Shown piece by piece: positions 43,454 to 52,084 of a stretch of DNA of 55,659 bases; position 1 is the stretch's first letter; every line of letters starts with the position of its first letter. A model generated the notes under the pieces. That model made no database searches. It was not told the DNA's origin and saw only the letters and a program-made list of their open reading frames with translations. The stretch is from Synergistaceae bacterium. Lineage in GTDB: Bacteria; Synergistota; Synergistia; Synergistales; Thermovirgaceae. Made by a program: the position numbers and the translations under genes. The DNA is taken from contig JAAYDT010000060.1 in NCBI GenBank assembly GCA_012729145.1, forward strand, positions 1-55,659. Reading direction: 5' to 3'.

Positions 43454-44668
43454 ATGGGCATCTACAGGATAGAGATCGATAACGACAGTGATCTGGTCCA
43501 CCTGATACACACTACCGGAGCTGACGAGAGAAGCTTCTGCTTCTTCCAGCGCAAGAGCCGGATGCTGTCTTTCTTTATTTCCAACGTAGACTTTCGGGCT
43601 GCCAACGCCCTCAAGCAGGAACTGCTCTCACGGGGCGGGGACGCGATCGTCCACAGATGTGCGATCGAAGGTTCGATACCGACGTCGAACGTGGTGATCC
43701 TGGGCACCCTGAAAACCCTCGAGGACCTTTCTGACAAGCTCAGGTCCATGCCCTACTGGGGCCTGGACGGGATAAGGTCCGGCCTGGTCCAGGCGATCTC
43801 CTCGATCGGGATCAGGAGATGGAGACTGAATATCCCGGACCGGGAGGATCTGGAGCTGGGCGGAAGGACCAAGGTAATGGGTATTATCAACGTCACTGAC
43901 GATTCGTTCTACTCCGGAAGCAGGGTCGATGGACCGGAAAGGTGTGTCGAGATCGCCCTGAGGATGCACGAGGAGGGCGCTGATATACTTGATATCGGTG
44001 CCGAATCGACGCGGCCTGGTTCTTCCCCCCCAAGCCAGGAGGAAGAAGCATGTCGCCTGATTCCGGCAATAGCCGCCGTAAGAAGGGAGATCCCTCGAGC
44101 GATAATCTCTGCTGACACTTTCAGGACCGGGACCGCTGAGGCTGCCCTTGATTCAGGAGCCGATATTATCAACGATATATCCGGGGGGGCCTTCGATAAA
44201 ATGATGTTCCCCCTTCTGGCAAAGAGAGGAAACCCGTTCATAATAATGCACGCCAGGGATGTTCCAGGGGGGATGCACCATCCTGTATCCTACAAGGATG
44301 TGATAGGCGATATCCTTGCTTTCTTCTCCGGGCAGATACTGAAGGCCACCAAGGCAGGGGTGAACCTCGAACAGATAATACTGGATCCGGGGATAGGGTT
44401 CTCCAAGAACGCCGAGCAGAGCCTGGAGGTGCTCAAGGGAGTGGCCTCCTTCTCCACACTGGCAAGGCCCCTGCTCATAGGTCACTCGCGGAAGAGCACT
44501 ATCGGGAAGGTTCTGGGTCTGGAAAACCCCGAGGACAGGCTAGAGGGGACCCTTGCCCTGTCGGCCTTCTGTGCCATGAAGGATGTGGCCCTGATAAGGG
44601 TGCACGATGTGGCAGAGAATATAAGGGCCGTAAGGATGATCGGGGCTCTGAAAGGGGAAGGGATCTGA
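43454..44668 (+). CDS. folP: dihydropteroate synthase with N-terminal extension
   Basis: Joins p-aminobenzoate to the pterin diphosphate in folate synthesis. The DHPS barrel starts near residue 140 with KVMGIINVTDDSFYSGS, then ILDIGAESTRPGS, ISADTF, INDISGGAFD, and LIGHSRKSTIGK. About 135 residues before it form an extra domain of unknown role, seen in some anaerobes. Start chosen at the ATG 43454 (AAGGGAG 10 bases upstream); an ATG at 43412, immediately after the preceding stop, is also possible. The folK ATG shares its last stop base. Confidence 0.9.
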   Translation: MGIYRIEIDNDSDLVHLIHTTGADERSFCFFQRKSRMLSFFISNVDFRAANALKQELLSRGGDAIVHRCAIEGSIPTSNVVILGTLKTLEDLSDKLRSMPYWGLDGIRSGLVQAISSIGIRRWRLNIPDREDLELGGRTKVMGIINVTDDSFYSGSRVDGPERCVEIALRMHEEGADILDIGAESTRPGSSPPSQEEEACRLIPAIAAVRREIPRAIISADTFRTGTAEAALDSGADIINDISGGAFDKMMFPLLAKRGNPFIIMHARDVPGGMHHPVSYKDVIGDILAFFSGQILKATKAGVNLEQIILDPGIGFSKNAEQSLEVLKGVASFSTLARPLLIGHSRKSTIGKVLGLENPEDRLEGTLALSAFCAMKDVALIRVHDVAENIRAVRMIGALKGEGI

Positions 44669-45150
44669 TGCTAGCAGGTATCTCCCTTGGAAGCAATATT
44701 GGTGACAGGCTGGGCACCATCCGGCAGGCTTCACTTTTGTTAAAAGGCATGGGCATCCAGATCGTCGCTTCCAGCGACATTTTCGAGACAGCCCCCTGGG
44801 GGGTGAAGGAACAGCCCTGGTTCCTGAACGCGTGCCTCCTGGTGGATACCTCTGTCTCGCCCAGGGAACTGCTCTCCAGGCTGCAATCCATCGAAAACCG
44901 CCTTGGTCGGGTCTCAAGGTTCAGGTGGGGTCCCAGGGAGATAGATCTTGACCTCCTCTTCATGGATGGTCTTGCCGTGGACGAAGAAGACCTGGTCCTG
45001 CCTCACCCGGAGATGCATAACAGGTCCTTCGTACTGGTCCCTCTGAACCAGGTAGCACCCGACTGGGTCCACCCCCTTCTGCACAGGAGGGTGAGGGAGC
45101 TGCTCGGACAGGTCTCTGTCGAAGAGGTTCTGAGGATAACAGACTTTTGA
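44668..45150 (+). CDS. folK: 2-amino-4-hydroxy-6-hydroxymethyldihydropteridine diphosphokinase
   Basis: Pyrophosphokinase preceding FolP in folate synthesis; 160 residues. SLGSNIGDRLG, FETAPWGVKEQPWFLNACLLV, and the HPPK signature RWGPREIDLDLLFMDG near residue 87 with LPHPEMHNRSFVLVPL. ATG overlaps the folP stop (TGATG). Confidence 0.95.
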   Translation: MLAGISLGSNIGDRLGTIRQASLLLKGMGIQIVASSDIFETAPWGVKEQPWFLNACLLVDTSVSPRELLSRLQSIENRLGRVSRFRWGPREIDLDLLFMDGLAVDEEDLVLPHPEMHNRSFVLVPLNQVAPDWVHPLLHRRVRELLGQVSVEEVLRITDF

Positions 45151-45175
45151 ACTACCATTTTGGGGAGTGACGCCT

Positions 45176-45943
45176 TTGAGACCGAGCAAGCCTGGATACT
45201 TTGTCCCTGTCCGGTACCTGGCCGCCTTGATTATACTGATGCTTTGCGTTCTTGGTGCCACGGTGCCGGCATCGGCGCAGCACCTGAAAGTCCTTACGGT
45301 CCCTGGTCACCCTGTAAGCCTCATCCTTGAGACCAGCGAGGGGATAATTACTTCGGCGCTTCTCAGATCCCCCGCAGGGATACAGAAGATCCTCCCCCTT
45401 GAGGGTTTTGCCTACGCCGGTGAGACCTACACCGAACCATACGCCGATGGGGATTTCCGGAAGGATCTCCTCTGGACCATCACCTTTACAAGGCCTGGCG
45501 ACCGATCCAGGGGGTTATACCTCTGGATCGGTGTCACCACCCAGATCCAGAGGGCCTGGGTCATCATCAGTCCCCTGGGACAGACCTACTGGGACACGAT
45601 CCCGATGAAGATCTACGCCCCAAGAGGAACGGCCCTTTTCGTCTCCCCTAACCTGCCTGCCTATGATGACCTCCCCCAGTTCGGAGGGAACAGGACCCTG
45701 ACCTTCGTCTACACTATCGCCCTTACACCTGAGGGACCTAACTTCCAGCCCGTTCCCGAGGTTTACCGCCAGCTCTACCGGATCACGGCGACCATCAGGG
45801 ACGCAGAGCAGATAACCGAGCGCCGGGAGGCCTACTCCAGGCTGCTGGAGGACTACGAGGCCCTCTCCAGGGGGGGGAAACCCTCCACAGAAGTGATCCA
45901 GAACTTCACCTGGAAACGCATCCTTTACCTTGACTGGAAATGA
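45176..45943 (+). CDS. exported protein of unknown function
   Basis: A 255-residue secreted protein. Signal peptide at about 1-35 (hydrophobic core AALIILMLCVLG, cleavage near ASAQ). The mature part is rich in beta-strand-forming segments and aromatic residues, with no domain I recognise; the tail carries RREAYSRLLEDYEALSRGGK, a likely helix. Start is TTG at 45176 with GGGGAG 8 bases upstream; a GTG at 45167 overlaps that site. It follows folK by 25 bases and is the last plus-strand gene of the unit. Confidence 0.6.
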   Translation: MRPSKPGYFVPVRYLAALIILMLCVLGATVPASAQHLKVLTVPGHPVSLILETSEGIITSALLRSPAGIQKILPLEGFAYAGETYTEPYADGDFRKDLLWTITFTRPGDRSRGLYLWIGVTTQIQRAWVIISPLGQTYWDTIPMKIYAPRGTALFVSPNLPAYDDLPQFGGNRTLTFVYTIALTPEGPNFQPVPEVYRQLYRITATIRDAEQITERREAYSRLLEDYEALSRGGKPSTEVIQNFTWKRILYLDWK

Positions 45944-45979
45944 GAAATGAACCAGTGGCGGCCGTTCTCTTTCGCTGAT

Positions 45980-45999
45980 TGCCGACAGGTCCTTCGGCA
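45980..45999. terminator. weak hairpin between convergent genes
   Basis: TGCCGA and TCGGCA arms with an inner AGG/CCT pairing. No T-tract on either strand; a possible weak bidirectional terminator. Confidence 0.35.
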
Positions 46000-46000
46000 C

Positions 46001-46354
46001 TCACTCCACGACCAGAACGCCTGTCATGTTACCTGAGCGGTTGCACTCAGCCTTTACCTCGATCCGGGTCCCGGGTGCGAACCTGCCTATCGTCACTACT
46101 ATCCTTTCCCCGCTCCTGTCGCCCTGGCTTGCGTACCTGAGCTCCGCCGCTTCCCTTCCCCCGACCTTGACCTCCACCTCCTCAATGAAGTGAGAGGAAG
46201 TGTTGCCGACGACATGGCCGATCCATATTCCCAGTATTCCGTCATCCCGGGAATAATCCAGTTCTATCGATGTCGGGGGGTGAGCTGCGGCGTATGAGGC
46301 AGCAACAAGAAAAAGTACCGTCAGGATCGTTATCATCGAAGTCTTTTTTCTCAT
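46001..46354 (-). CDS. small exported beta-sandwich-like protein
   Basis: A 117-residue protein with a signal peptide (RKK, hydrophobic stretch, cleavage near AAA-HPP). The mature part opens with AHPPTSIELDYSRDDG and contains HVVGNTSSHFIEEVEVKVGG and VKAECN, resembling small periplasmic proteins with a desulfoferrodoxin-like or SoxY-like fold. Whether it binds metal is unknown; two mature histidines (HPP; SHF) and one cysteine could be ligands. It lies just downstream of the 2-oxoacid oxidoreductase. Confidence 0.6.
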   Translation of the reverse strand: MRKKTSMITILTVLFLVAASYAAAHPPTSIELDYSRDDGILGIWIGHVVGNTSSHFIEEVEVKVGGREAAELRYASQGDRSGERIVVTIGRFAPGTRIEVKAECNRSGNMTGVLVVE

Positions 46355-46394
46355 AGGTGTTCACCTTTCTGCTGAATTTTTACCACCCGGTCCT

Positions 46395-47255
46395 TTACTG
46401 GAAGGAGGCTATAAGATCCTCCACCCTCTCCGGTCCGTAGGCCCTCCTGCAGAGTGGAGTGTCATCACGGTGATAACAGCCCATGGAATCCTCGAAAGTG
46501 GGCCTTCCCTCGGTCTGATAGATGACCCCCAGGGGGTAGGGCGGCCCCTCCAGGGCCCGCTCCAAGGCAGACTTAAGGTCCGAGGGGTCATGATCTTCCG
46601 ACAGGTCGAATGTGTTCTTTTTGAACCAGGCGAAGGTATTGACCTTGTTGAAGGACACACAGGGCTGGAATATATCCACCAGTGAGTAGCCCTTGTGAAT
46701 TATCGCCTTTTTGATGATCTCCGTGGTCTGCTCCACGTTCCCGGAGAAGGCCCTTGCAACAAAGGATGCCCCCATCGAAACAGCTACTGCAACAGGGTTG
46801 AAGGGTTCCGAGAAGACCCCGTCCACCTGGATGGAGGTCTTGAAACCCACGGGGCTTGTCGGGGAGGCCTGCCCCTTTGTAAGGCCGTAGACCATGTTAT
46901 TGTGCACCAGGTTAGTAATATCTGGGTTTCTCCTTATAGTGTGGATAAAGTGGTTCCCGCCCTCACCGTACATATCCCCGTCCCCGCCGATGGCGATAAC
47001 CGTCATATCCCTGTTGGCGACCTTCATTCCCGTGGCATTGGAGATCGAACGTCCATGAAGACCGTTGAAAAAGTGCCCCTTCATGAAGTGAGGCATCTTG
47101 GCCGCCTGCCCTATCCCGGAAAAGAGGACCACTCTCTCCGGGGGAAGATCAAGGCCGGCAAGGGCTTTTTTCAGTGCTTCCATGATCTGGAAATCCCCGC
47201 ATCCGGGGCACCACTGGACGTCAATTCCTTCCAGGTCGTAGATCCTGTGATCCAT
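46395..47255 (-). CDS. 2-oxoacid:ferredoxin oxidoreductase, beta subunit
   Basis: TPP-binding subunit, 286 residues. WCPGCGDFQIMEALKKAL near residue 14, FSGIGQAAKMPHFM, the TPP/Mg motif GGDGDMYGEGGNHFIHT (about 92) and NNMVYGLTKGQASPTS. Four cysteines including WCPGC can hold an iron-sulfur cluster. Together with the alpha subunit it oxidises 2-oxoacids (from amino acids after deamination) to acyl-CoA with reduced ferredoxin. The exact 2-oxoacid cannot be decided. Confidence 0.9.
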   Translation of the reverse strand: MDHRIYDLEGIDVQWCPGCGDFQIMEALKKALAGLDLPPERVVLFSGIGQAAKMPHFMKGHFFNGLHGRSISNATGMKVANRDMTVIAIGGDGDMYGEGGNHFIHTIRRNPDITNLVHNNMVYGLTKGQASPTSPVGFKTSIQVDGVFSEPFNPVAVAVSMGASFVARAFSGNVEQTTEIIKKAIIHKGYSLVDIFQPCVSFNKVNTFAWFKKNTFDLSEDHDPSDLKSALERALEGPPYPLGVIYQTEGRPTFEDSMGCYHRDDTPLCRRAYGPERVEDLIASFQ

Positions 47256-47266
47256 CTCTCTCCCCC

Positions 47267-48994
47267 CTATCGAAGCATCTCAATGAGCTTTTCGGCAACC
47301 TTTTCGACGGGAACCTGAAGCCCACTGTACCAGAGAATACGGTCCTCGATGAGGAACCCCGTCTCCCTCCTGATCAGGTCAGCGAACTGCCCAGTGGCGT
47401 TGCCCTCGACAGCTATGACCCTTTCGGCCTTCTTGAGGTGACCGGCAGTTCCAGGATGAAGCGGGAACACCTGGTCGAAGTGAAGGTGGGCCGTCTCATC
47501 CAACCGGGCCTCCTGCAGGGCTTCCTCAACTATGTGATACATGGACCCCCAGGTCACCACCAGGTTCCTGTAGCTTTCAGGCCCCGAAATAACAGGCTCG
47601 AACACCCTCTCCAGGATGCCCCCCCTCTTCCTCTGCCGCTTGTCAACCATTCGGGGACGGAGTACGAAGTCCTCCTGGACATGTCCCACCTCATCGTGTT
47701 CATGGCTGTCGGTACCGACAAGTCCCTTGCCCAGACCGGGGACACTCCTGGGAGATATGCCGCTCTCAGTGACCTCGTACCTCCTGTAGTCGGCGCCGGA
47801 CTCAACGAGGTGCCTTTCAACATTCAGACCCTTGATTTCGAAGGGGGGAACGTTGTAGAAGGAGTTGAGCAGGTACTGGTCGGTAAGGATGAATACGGGG
47901 ACCTGAAATTCAGCAGCCAGGTTAAAGGCCTCGAAGGTCAGGCGAAATGCCCTTTCCATGCTCCCAGGAGCGAAGACCGCCCGGGGGATGTCGCCGTGGC
48001 CGCAAAACACCGCCAGGTTCAGGTCACCCTGTTCGGTCCTGGTCGCCATACCCGTGGCAGGTCCCGGCCGCTGACCGATATGGAGCACCAAGGGGATCTC
48101 CGTTATGCCCGCAAGGCTGACCCCTTCTGACATCAGGGAGAGGCCGCCCCCGGAGGTGCTCACCATGGCCCTGGCTCCACCGTAGGACGCACCCAGGGCT
48201 ATGTTTATGGCGGCTATCTCGTCCTCTGCCTGCTCCACAGCTACACCGTGGGACCTTGAGTGCCTTGCCATGAAGGTAAGGACTCCCGTGGCCGGGGACA
48301 TCGGGTAGGACGAGATAAGATCGCAACCTCCAGCGAGGGCCCCCAGAGAGACGGCGTCCGATCCGTTGATCATCATCTCCCCGGAAGCTTTCCCTCTCCC
48401 CCTAACCTCGACGGAGACCCTCCCCGAGGTTTCCAGCTCTCTGAAGAGTCCCATCCCCTTTTCAAGGGCCGAAAGGTTGCTGGTGACCACCCCTTCGGAC
48501 TTGGAGGAGAATTTTTCCCTGAGCAACCTTTCGGGGATCTCGGGAGGTATACCCAGCAGTCCCGAAATAAGTCCTGCCGCCACAACGCCGGTAAAGACCG
48601 GCCCCCCTGCTTCTCGCCCCTTCTCCATCAGAGGGACGTGGACGAATGTCCCTCCGGAATCCGAGAGCTCGTCCCTGATCTCTTCGGCATCTCCGAGAAT
48701 AAGGGTCTCCTGGGAGATGCGTCCCCTGATGTTCGCCCTTATCCCCCCGTTGAGGGGCAGCAGAATGTCGATCCTGTCGACAAAGGCTCTCACCCTTTCG
48801 GAGGAGACCCGTATCTCGGTTGAGTTGCTCCCCCCCCTGACCCTTGACATATACTCCCTGCTGGCGAAAACGTTGAAACCGGACTTCCTCAGGGAATCGA
48901 CCAGGATCTCCTCCACCGTCTGGACCCCCTGTCCTGCCGCACCGCACAAAACCAACGACACGTCGCTGTTTCCTTCTGCCGGGAAACGGAACAT
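47267..48994 (-). CDS. 2-oxoacid:acceptor oxidoreductase, fused gamma-alpha subunit
   Basis: A 575-residue fusion: residues about 10-180 are the gamma domain (CGAAGQGVQTVEEIL), and about 200-575 the alpha domain (POR_N pyrimidine-binding, with GSDAVSLGALAGGCDLISSYPMSPATG near 210 and EQAEDEIAAINIALGASYGGARAM). Partner of the beta subunit 11 bases downstream. The ATG at 48994 has GGAGGAG 5 bases upstream; a start at 49009 would overlap the site. No delta ferredoxin gene is adjacent, typical of the two-gene KorAB-like type. Confidence 0.9.
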   Translation of the reverse strand: MFRFPAEGNSDVSLVLCGAAGQGVQTVEEILVDSLRKSGFNVFASREYMSRVRGGSNSTEIRVSSERVRAFVDRIDILLPLNGGIRANIRGRISQETLILGDAEEIRDELSDSGGTFVHVPLMEKGREAGGPVFTGVVAAGLISGLLGIPPEIPERLLREKFSSKSEGVVTSNLSALEKGMGLFRELETSGRVSVEVRGRGKASGEMMINGSDAVSLGALAGGCDLISSYPMSPATGVLTFMARHSRSHGVAVEQAEDEIAAINIALGASYGGARAMVSTSGGGLSLMSEGVSLAGITEIPLVLHIGQRPGPATGMATRTEQGDLNLAVFCGHGDIPRAVFAPGSMERAFRLTFEAFNLAAEFQVPVFILTDQYLLNSFYNVPPFEIKGLNVERHLVESGADYRRYEVTESGISPRSVPGLGKGLVGTDSHEHDEVGHVQEDFVLRPRMVDKRQRKRGGILERVFEPVISGPESYRNLVVTWGSMYHIVEEALQEARLDETAHLHFDQVFPLHPGTAGHLKKAERVIAVEGNATGQFADLIRRETGFLIEDRILWYSGLQVPVEKVAEKLIEMLR

Positions 48995-49080
48995 ACTATC
49001 TCCTCCCAACTTTAAAAAGGAACGAAGTGTTATCTCGCATCAAACATACGGCCATGGGCCTGGGACATTACAGAACTGGC

Positions 49081-49092
49081 CTGACATGTCAG
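49081..49092. repeat. 12-base perfect palindrome upstream of the oxidoreductase operon
   Basis: CTGACATGTCAG between the copper-chaperone gene and the oxidoreductase gene; it could be an operator. A separate GTAAC-GGA-GTTAC repeat lies just beyond it at 49100-49112. No partner protein can be named. Confidence 0.35.
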
Positions 49093-49110
49093 TTATCCTG
49101 TGTAACGGAG

Positions 49111-49308
49111 TTACTTTGTTACGGGGTATCCGGCCTCTTCAAGGGCCTGGATAACCTCTTCGCCAAGGGGTGTTCCTGAGAGAATCCTCTTCTCCTCAAG
49201 AGAAACCTCGAAGTCAGTCACCCCCATCGACTCCAGAACCCCTGTTATCCTCTTGACGCAATGACCGCAGGACATGCCGGGCACCCTGTAGGAATGAACC
49301 TTTCTCAT
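49111..49308 (-). CDS. copZ: CopZ-like copper chaperone (heavy-metal-associated domain)
   Basis: A 65-residue single HMA domain: VPGMSCGHCVKRITGVLESMG holds the CxxC metal site (C14, C17), followed by VSLEEKRI and a typical EEVIQALEEAGYPV end. It delivers Cu(I), and starts directly after the copA stop (TGA then ATG). Confidence 0.88.
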   Translation of the reverse strand: MRKVHSYRVPGMSCGHCVKRITGVLESMGVTDFEVSLEEKRILSGTPLGEEVIQALEEAGYPVTK

Positions 49309-51480
49309 TCAGATATCCCCCTTCCTGATTGTAAGCGAGTTAAGCACCACCGAGATCGAGCTCAAAGCCATGGCCGCTTCTGCAATTGCAGGGTGGAGAA
49401 GACCCGCCATTGCGACCGGTACGGCAACAACATTGTACAGAAAAGCCCAGAACAGGTTCCTTGTAATTACCCTGAAGGTCCGGCGTGATATCCGGACACA
49501 CTCCAGGACCCTCGATACCCCCCCGCTCATCACGACTACGTCAGCACTGTCGATGGCGAGGTCGGTCCCGGAGCCTATGGCCATCCCTATATCGGCCCCC
49601 TTGAGGGCCGCGGCGTCATTTATCCCGTCGCCTATCATAAGCACCTTCCTGTCACCTGCCTGGTAGGTCCTCACTATATCAAGCTTGTCCTCGGGCCTGA
49701 CCCCTGAATGGACTTCAGTAATGCCTACCTGGAGTGCCACGGCCCTGGCTGTAGCCTCGTTGTCCCCCGTTACCATTACCGGGAGAAGTCCAAGGGACTT
49801 CATATCCTCCACGGCGGACCTGGAATCTTCCCTGACCCTGTCCTCTATGACGAAGAAGCCTGCGGCAAACCCTTCCCTGATCACCTCGACCACCGTCTTG
49901 CCTGTTTCGAGAAATTCAAAATAGGGTTCATAGGATGACGGTCTGCCGATTTCGTATCTCGCACCGAGAACCACTCCTGAGACTCCCTTGCCGGCGGTCT
50001 CCTCCACCTCCTCGGCGACCGGAAGGTCTCCACCGGCCGAGGCAGCTATTGCTTTCGCCAGCGGATGGCCCGAACTCTTCTCTATGGCAGCGGCCGCAGC
50101 AAGGTCTGAAGAGGAGAGGTTGTGAAATACGACCGAGGGGTTCCCCTCCGTCAGGGTACCTGTCTTGTCCATAAGCACGATACCGATGTCCTTGGTGGTC
50201 TGTATCGCTTCAGCGTTCCTTATCAAAAGCCCCCTCTTCGAGGCAAGCCCTGTCCCCGCCACCAGGGCCATCGGTGTTGCCAGTCCCAGGGCGCAGGGGC
50301 AGGCGATCACCATGGTCGCCACAAAGACGAAGACCGCGAAGGAGAGAGCGCTCTCCGTTTCAAGGACCCACGGGAAATAGGTCCTGATCGGGAACAGCAG
50401 TGGATAGAGCCTTTCGAACAGGAAGAACCAAAAAGTCCCCGCAGATACCGCGAGGACCGTCACGACAGGTACGAAAACCCTTGTTACGGCGTCAGCCACG
50501 GCCTGGATCGGAATCTTGGAACCCTGTGCCTCCTGGACCAGGGATACCATCCTTGAGAGGAAGGTATCCTCTCCGGTCCTTGTAACGGTTATGATCATCT
50601 CGCCTGTCAGGTTTGAGGATCCCCCGGTAACGGATGCACCCTTTTCCTTAAGCACCGGAATAGGTTCCCCGGTGATCATCGATTCGTCAACGGATGAACG
50701 TCCAGAGAGAACCTCGCCGTCGACGGGCACTCTGTCGCCGGGTCCCACTCTTACGGTCATCCCTTCGGCAACGGCCTCTATGGGGATACGCATCTCCTCT
50801 CCGTCAATCATCGCTCTGGCCTCGACGGCCCGGAGCTTGAGAAGGTTCTTGATCTCCTTGGCTGCCTTGTCCCTGAGTGAGGATTCGATAAATCTCCCCG
50901 AAATGTGCAAGGCCACTATCATCGCCCCGATGCTCCCGAAAGAGGCTATGGGGACCCCCATCACGTGCAGAAGGGTCGTGACCCAGGCAGATGCGGAACC
51001 CACAGATATCAGTGTATCCATGTTGGTGTGGAAGTGGGTCACGGCTATCCAGGCTCCCCTTATGCTCCCCCTTCCGACGTAGAAGACCACAAAACCGGCT
51101 GCAGCCAGCTCCACCAGGGGGAACCAGGGGAGGTGGGACCCTGTCATATGCAGCAGCATCAGGACCATGAGAGGCACTGTAACGACAAGGGCTTGCAGGA
51201 GATCCCTCCTGGAACGGAGGTACCTTATCCTGTCCACCTCCTCGGGCAGTTCGTCGGAGACACCGTAGCCCACTCTTTCGACGGCTTTTTTCAGTTCATC
51301 GAGGGAAACATCTCTCCCATGGACCACCAGAGCTGTCTCCGTAGCGAGGTTGACCGCGGCGAAATCTACCCCTTCGACCTTCCGAAGGGACCTCTCCACC
51401 GCTCCTGAGCATGCCGCGCAGGTCATTCCCGTTATCCTGAGGGCTGTCTTTTCCTTGTCGTTATTGCCGTTCTTTACCAT
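49309..51480 (-). CDS. copA: copper-translocating P-type ATPase
   Basis: P1B-1 Cu(I) exporter, 723 residues. One N-terminal metal-binding domain (ITGMTCAACSGAV near residue 19), eight membrane segments, the intramembrane CPC in VIACPCALGLATP, phosphorylation motif DKTGTLTEG, SSGHPLA (the HP motif) and GDGINDAAAL. Asparagine/tyrosine and methionine positions near FLYNVVAVPVAMAGLL fit copper(I). Start at ATG 51480 (AGGAGGT 8 bases upstream); the longer frame covers the promoter. Confidence 0.95.
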   Translation of the reverse strand: MVKNGNNDKEKTALRITGMTCAACSGAVERSLRKVEGVDFAAVNLATETALVVHGRDVSLDELKKAVERVGYGVSDELPEEVDRIRYLRSRRDLLQALVVTVPLMVLMLLHMTGSHLPWFPLVELAAAGFVVFYVGRGSIRGAWIAVTHFHTNMDTLISVGSASAWVTTLLHVMGVPIASFGSIGAMIVALHISGRFIESSLRDKAAKEIKNLLKLRAVEARAMIDGEEMRIPIEAVAEGMTVRVGPGDRVPVDGEVLSGRSSVDESMITGEPIPVLKEKGASVTGGSSNLTGEMIITVTRTGEDTFLSRMVSLVQEAQGSKIPIQAVADAVTRVFVPVVTVLAVSAGTFWFFLFERLYPLLFPIRTYFPWVLETESALSFAVFVFVATMVIACPCALGLATPMALVAGTGLASKRGLLIRNAEAIQTTKDIGIVLMDKTGTLTEGNPSVVFHNLSSSDLAAAAAIEKSSGHPLAKAIAASAGGDLPVAEEVEETAGKGVSGVVLGARYEIGRPSSYEPYFEFLETGKTVVEVIREGFAAGFFVIEDRVREDSRSAVEDMKSLGLLPVMVTGDNEATARAVALQVGITEVHSGVRPEDKLDIVRTYQAGDRKVLMIGDGINDAAALKGADIGMAIGSGTDLAIDSADVVVMSGGVSRVLECVRISRRTFRVITRNLFWAFLYNVVAVPVAMAGLLHPAIAEAAMALSSISVVLNSLTIRKGDI

Positions 51481-51518
51481 CTGGAGAGACCTCCTGTCGA
51501 CGGCATTGACCTCAAAGC

Positions 51519-51556
51519 TTGAGACAAGTATACCCTTTATGGTATATTTACTGCAA
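51519..51556. promoter_or_regulatory. overlapping divergent promoters with a shared palindrome
   Basis: Minus strand: TTGCAG (51551-51556), 18-base spacer, TATACT (51527-51532) for copA. Plus strand: TTGAGA (51519-51524), 17 bases, GTATAT (51542-51547) for the ArsF-like gene. Both embrace a palindrome TATACC-6-GGTATA (51529-51546), similar in outline to CsoR-type copper operators (TACCC-x4-GGGTA), so one regulator could control both directions. Confidence 0.6.
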
Positions 51557-51592
51557 GTTCCCATCATCACTCCAATAAGGTCGGGAGGGGTC

Positions 51593-52084
51593 ATGAACTA
51601 TAAAAAGACCGCAGGGTACCTGATCCTTTTGCTTGCCCTGGCCGGGCTTGTAAATGCTGGCCTTGATATTTACGGCGATATTGCTACTGGAGGGAGAGGA
51701 GACCGGGGTACAGTTACCGCATCGGGGTCAGGCTATCCCGAGGGCCCCTTGGAACTGGTCATCTACTTCTTCGAGGGGAATGCCCCCTGTTCGGTATGCG
51801 AAAGGATAAGGGGCATGACATATGAACTTTTCGAGTCGGACCCTGAAGATCTTTCGCTATTTTCCATAAGGGATGTGAACGTGGAGGAGAAGGGGAACGA
51901 GAGGTATGTTCTGGAGCTTGATCTCTTCTCCACCTCTGTTGTTCTTGCAGAGGAATCAGGGGGCAGGATATTCCGCTGGAAAAATCTTGCCGGTGTCTGG
52001 GACCTGGCCGGAGACAGTGAGGCTTTCAGGGATTACATGCTTCGGGAGATCGAGGCCTTCCGATCGGGAGGTGAGAACCGGTGA
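51593..52084 (+). CDS. ArsF-like thioredoxin-fold protein, membrane anchored
   Basis: A 163-residue protein with an N-terminal membrane segment (about 8-26) and a thioredoxin-like domain: LVIYFFEGNAPCSVCERI with a CxxC redox pair (C61, C64), then TSVVLAEESGGRIFRWKNLAGVWDLAGDSEAFRDYMLREIE. That tail and the CxxC match the family annotated as nitrophenyl nitroreductase subunit ArsF, found beside CcdA-type membrane proteins. Start at the ATG 51593 with GGGAGGGG 3-4 bases upstream. It overlaps the next gene by 4 bases. Confidence 0.65.
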   Translation: MNYKKTAGYLILLLALAGLVNAGLDIYGDIATGGRGDRGTVTASGSGYPEGPLELVIYFFEGNAPCSVCERIRGMTYELFESDPEDLSLFSIRDVNVEEKGNERYVLELDLFSTSVVLAEESGGRIFRWKNLAGVWDLAGDSEAFRDYMLREIEAFRSGGENR

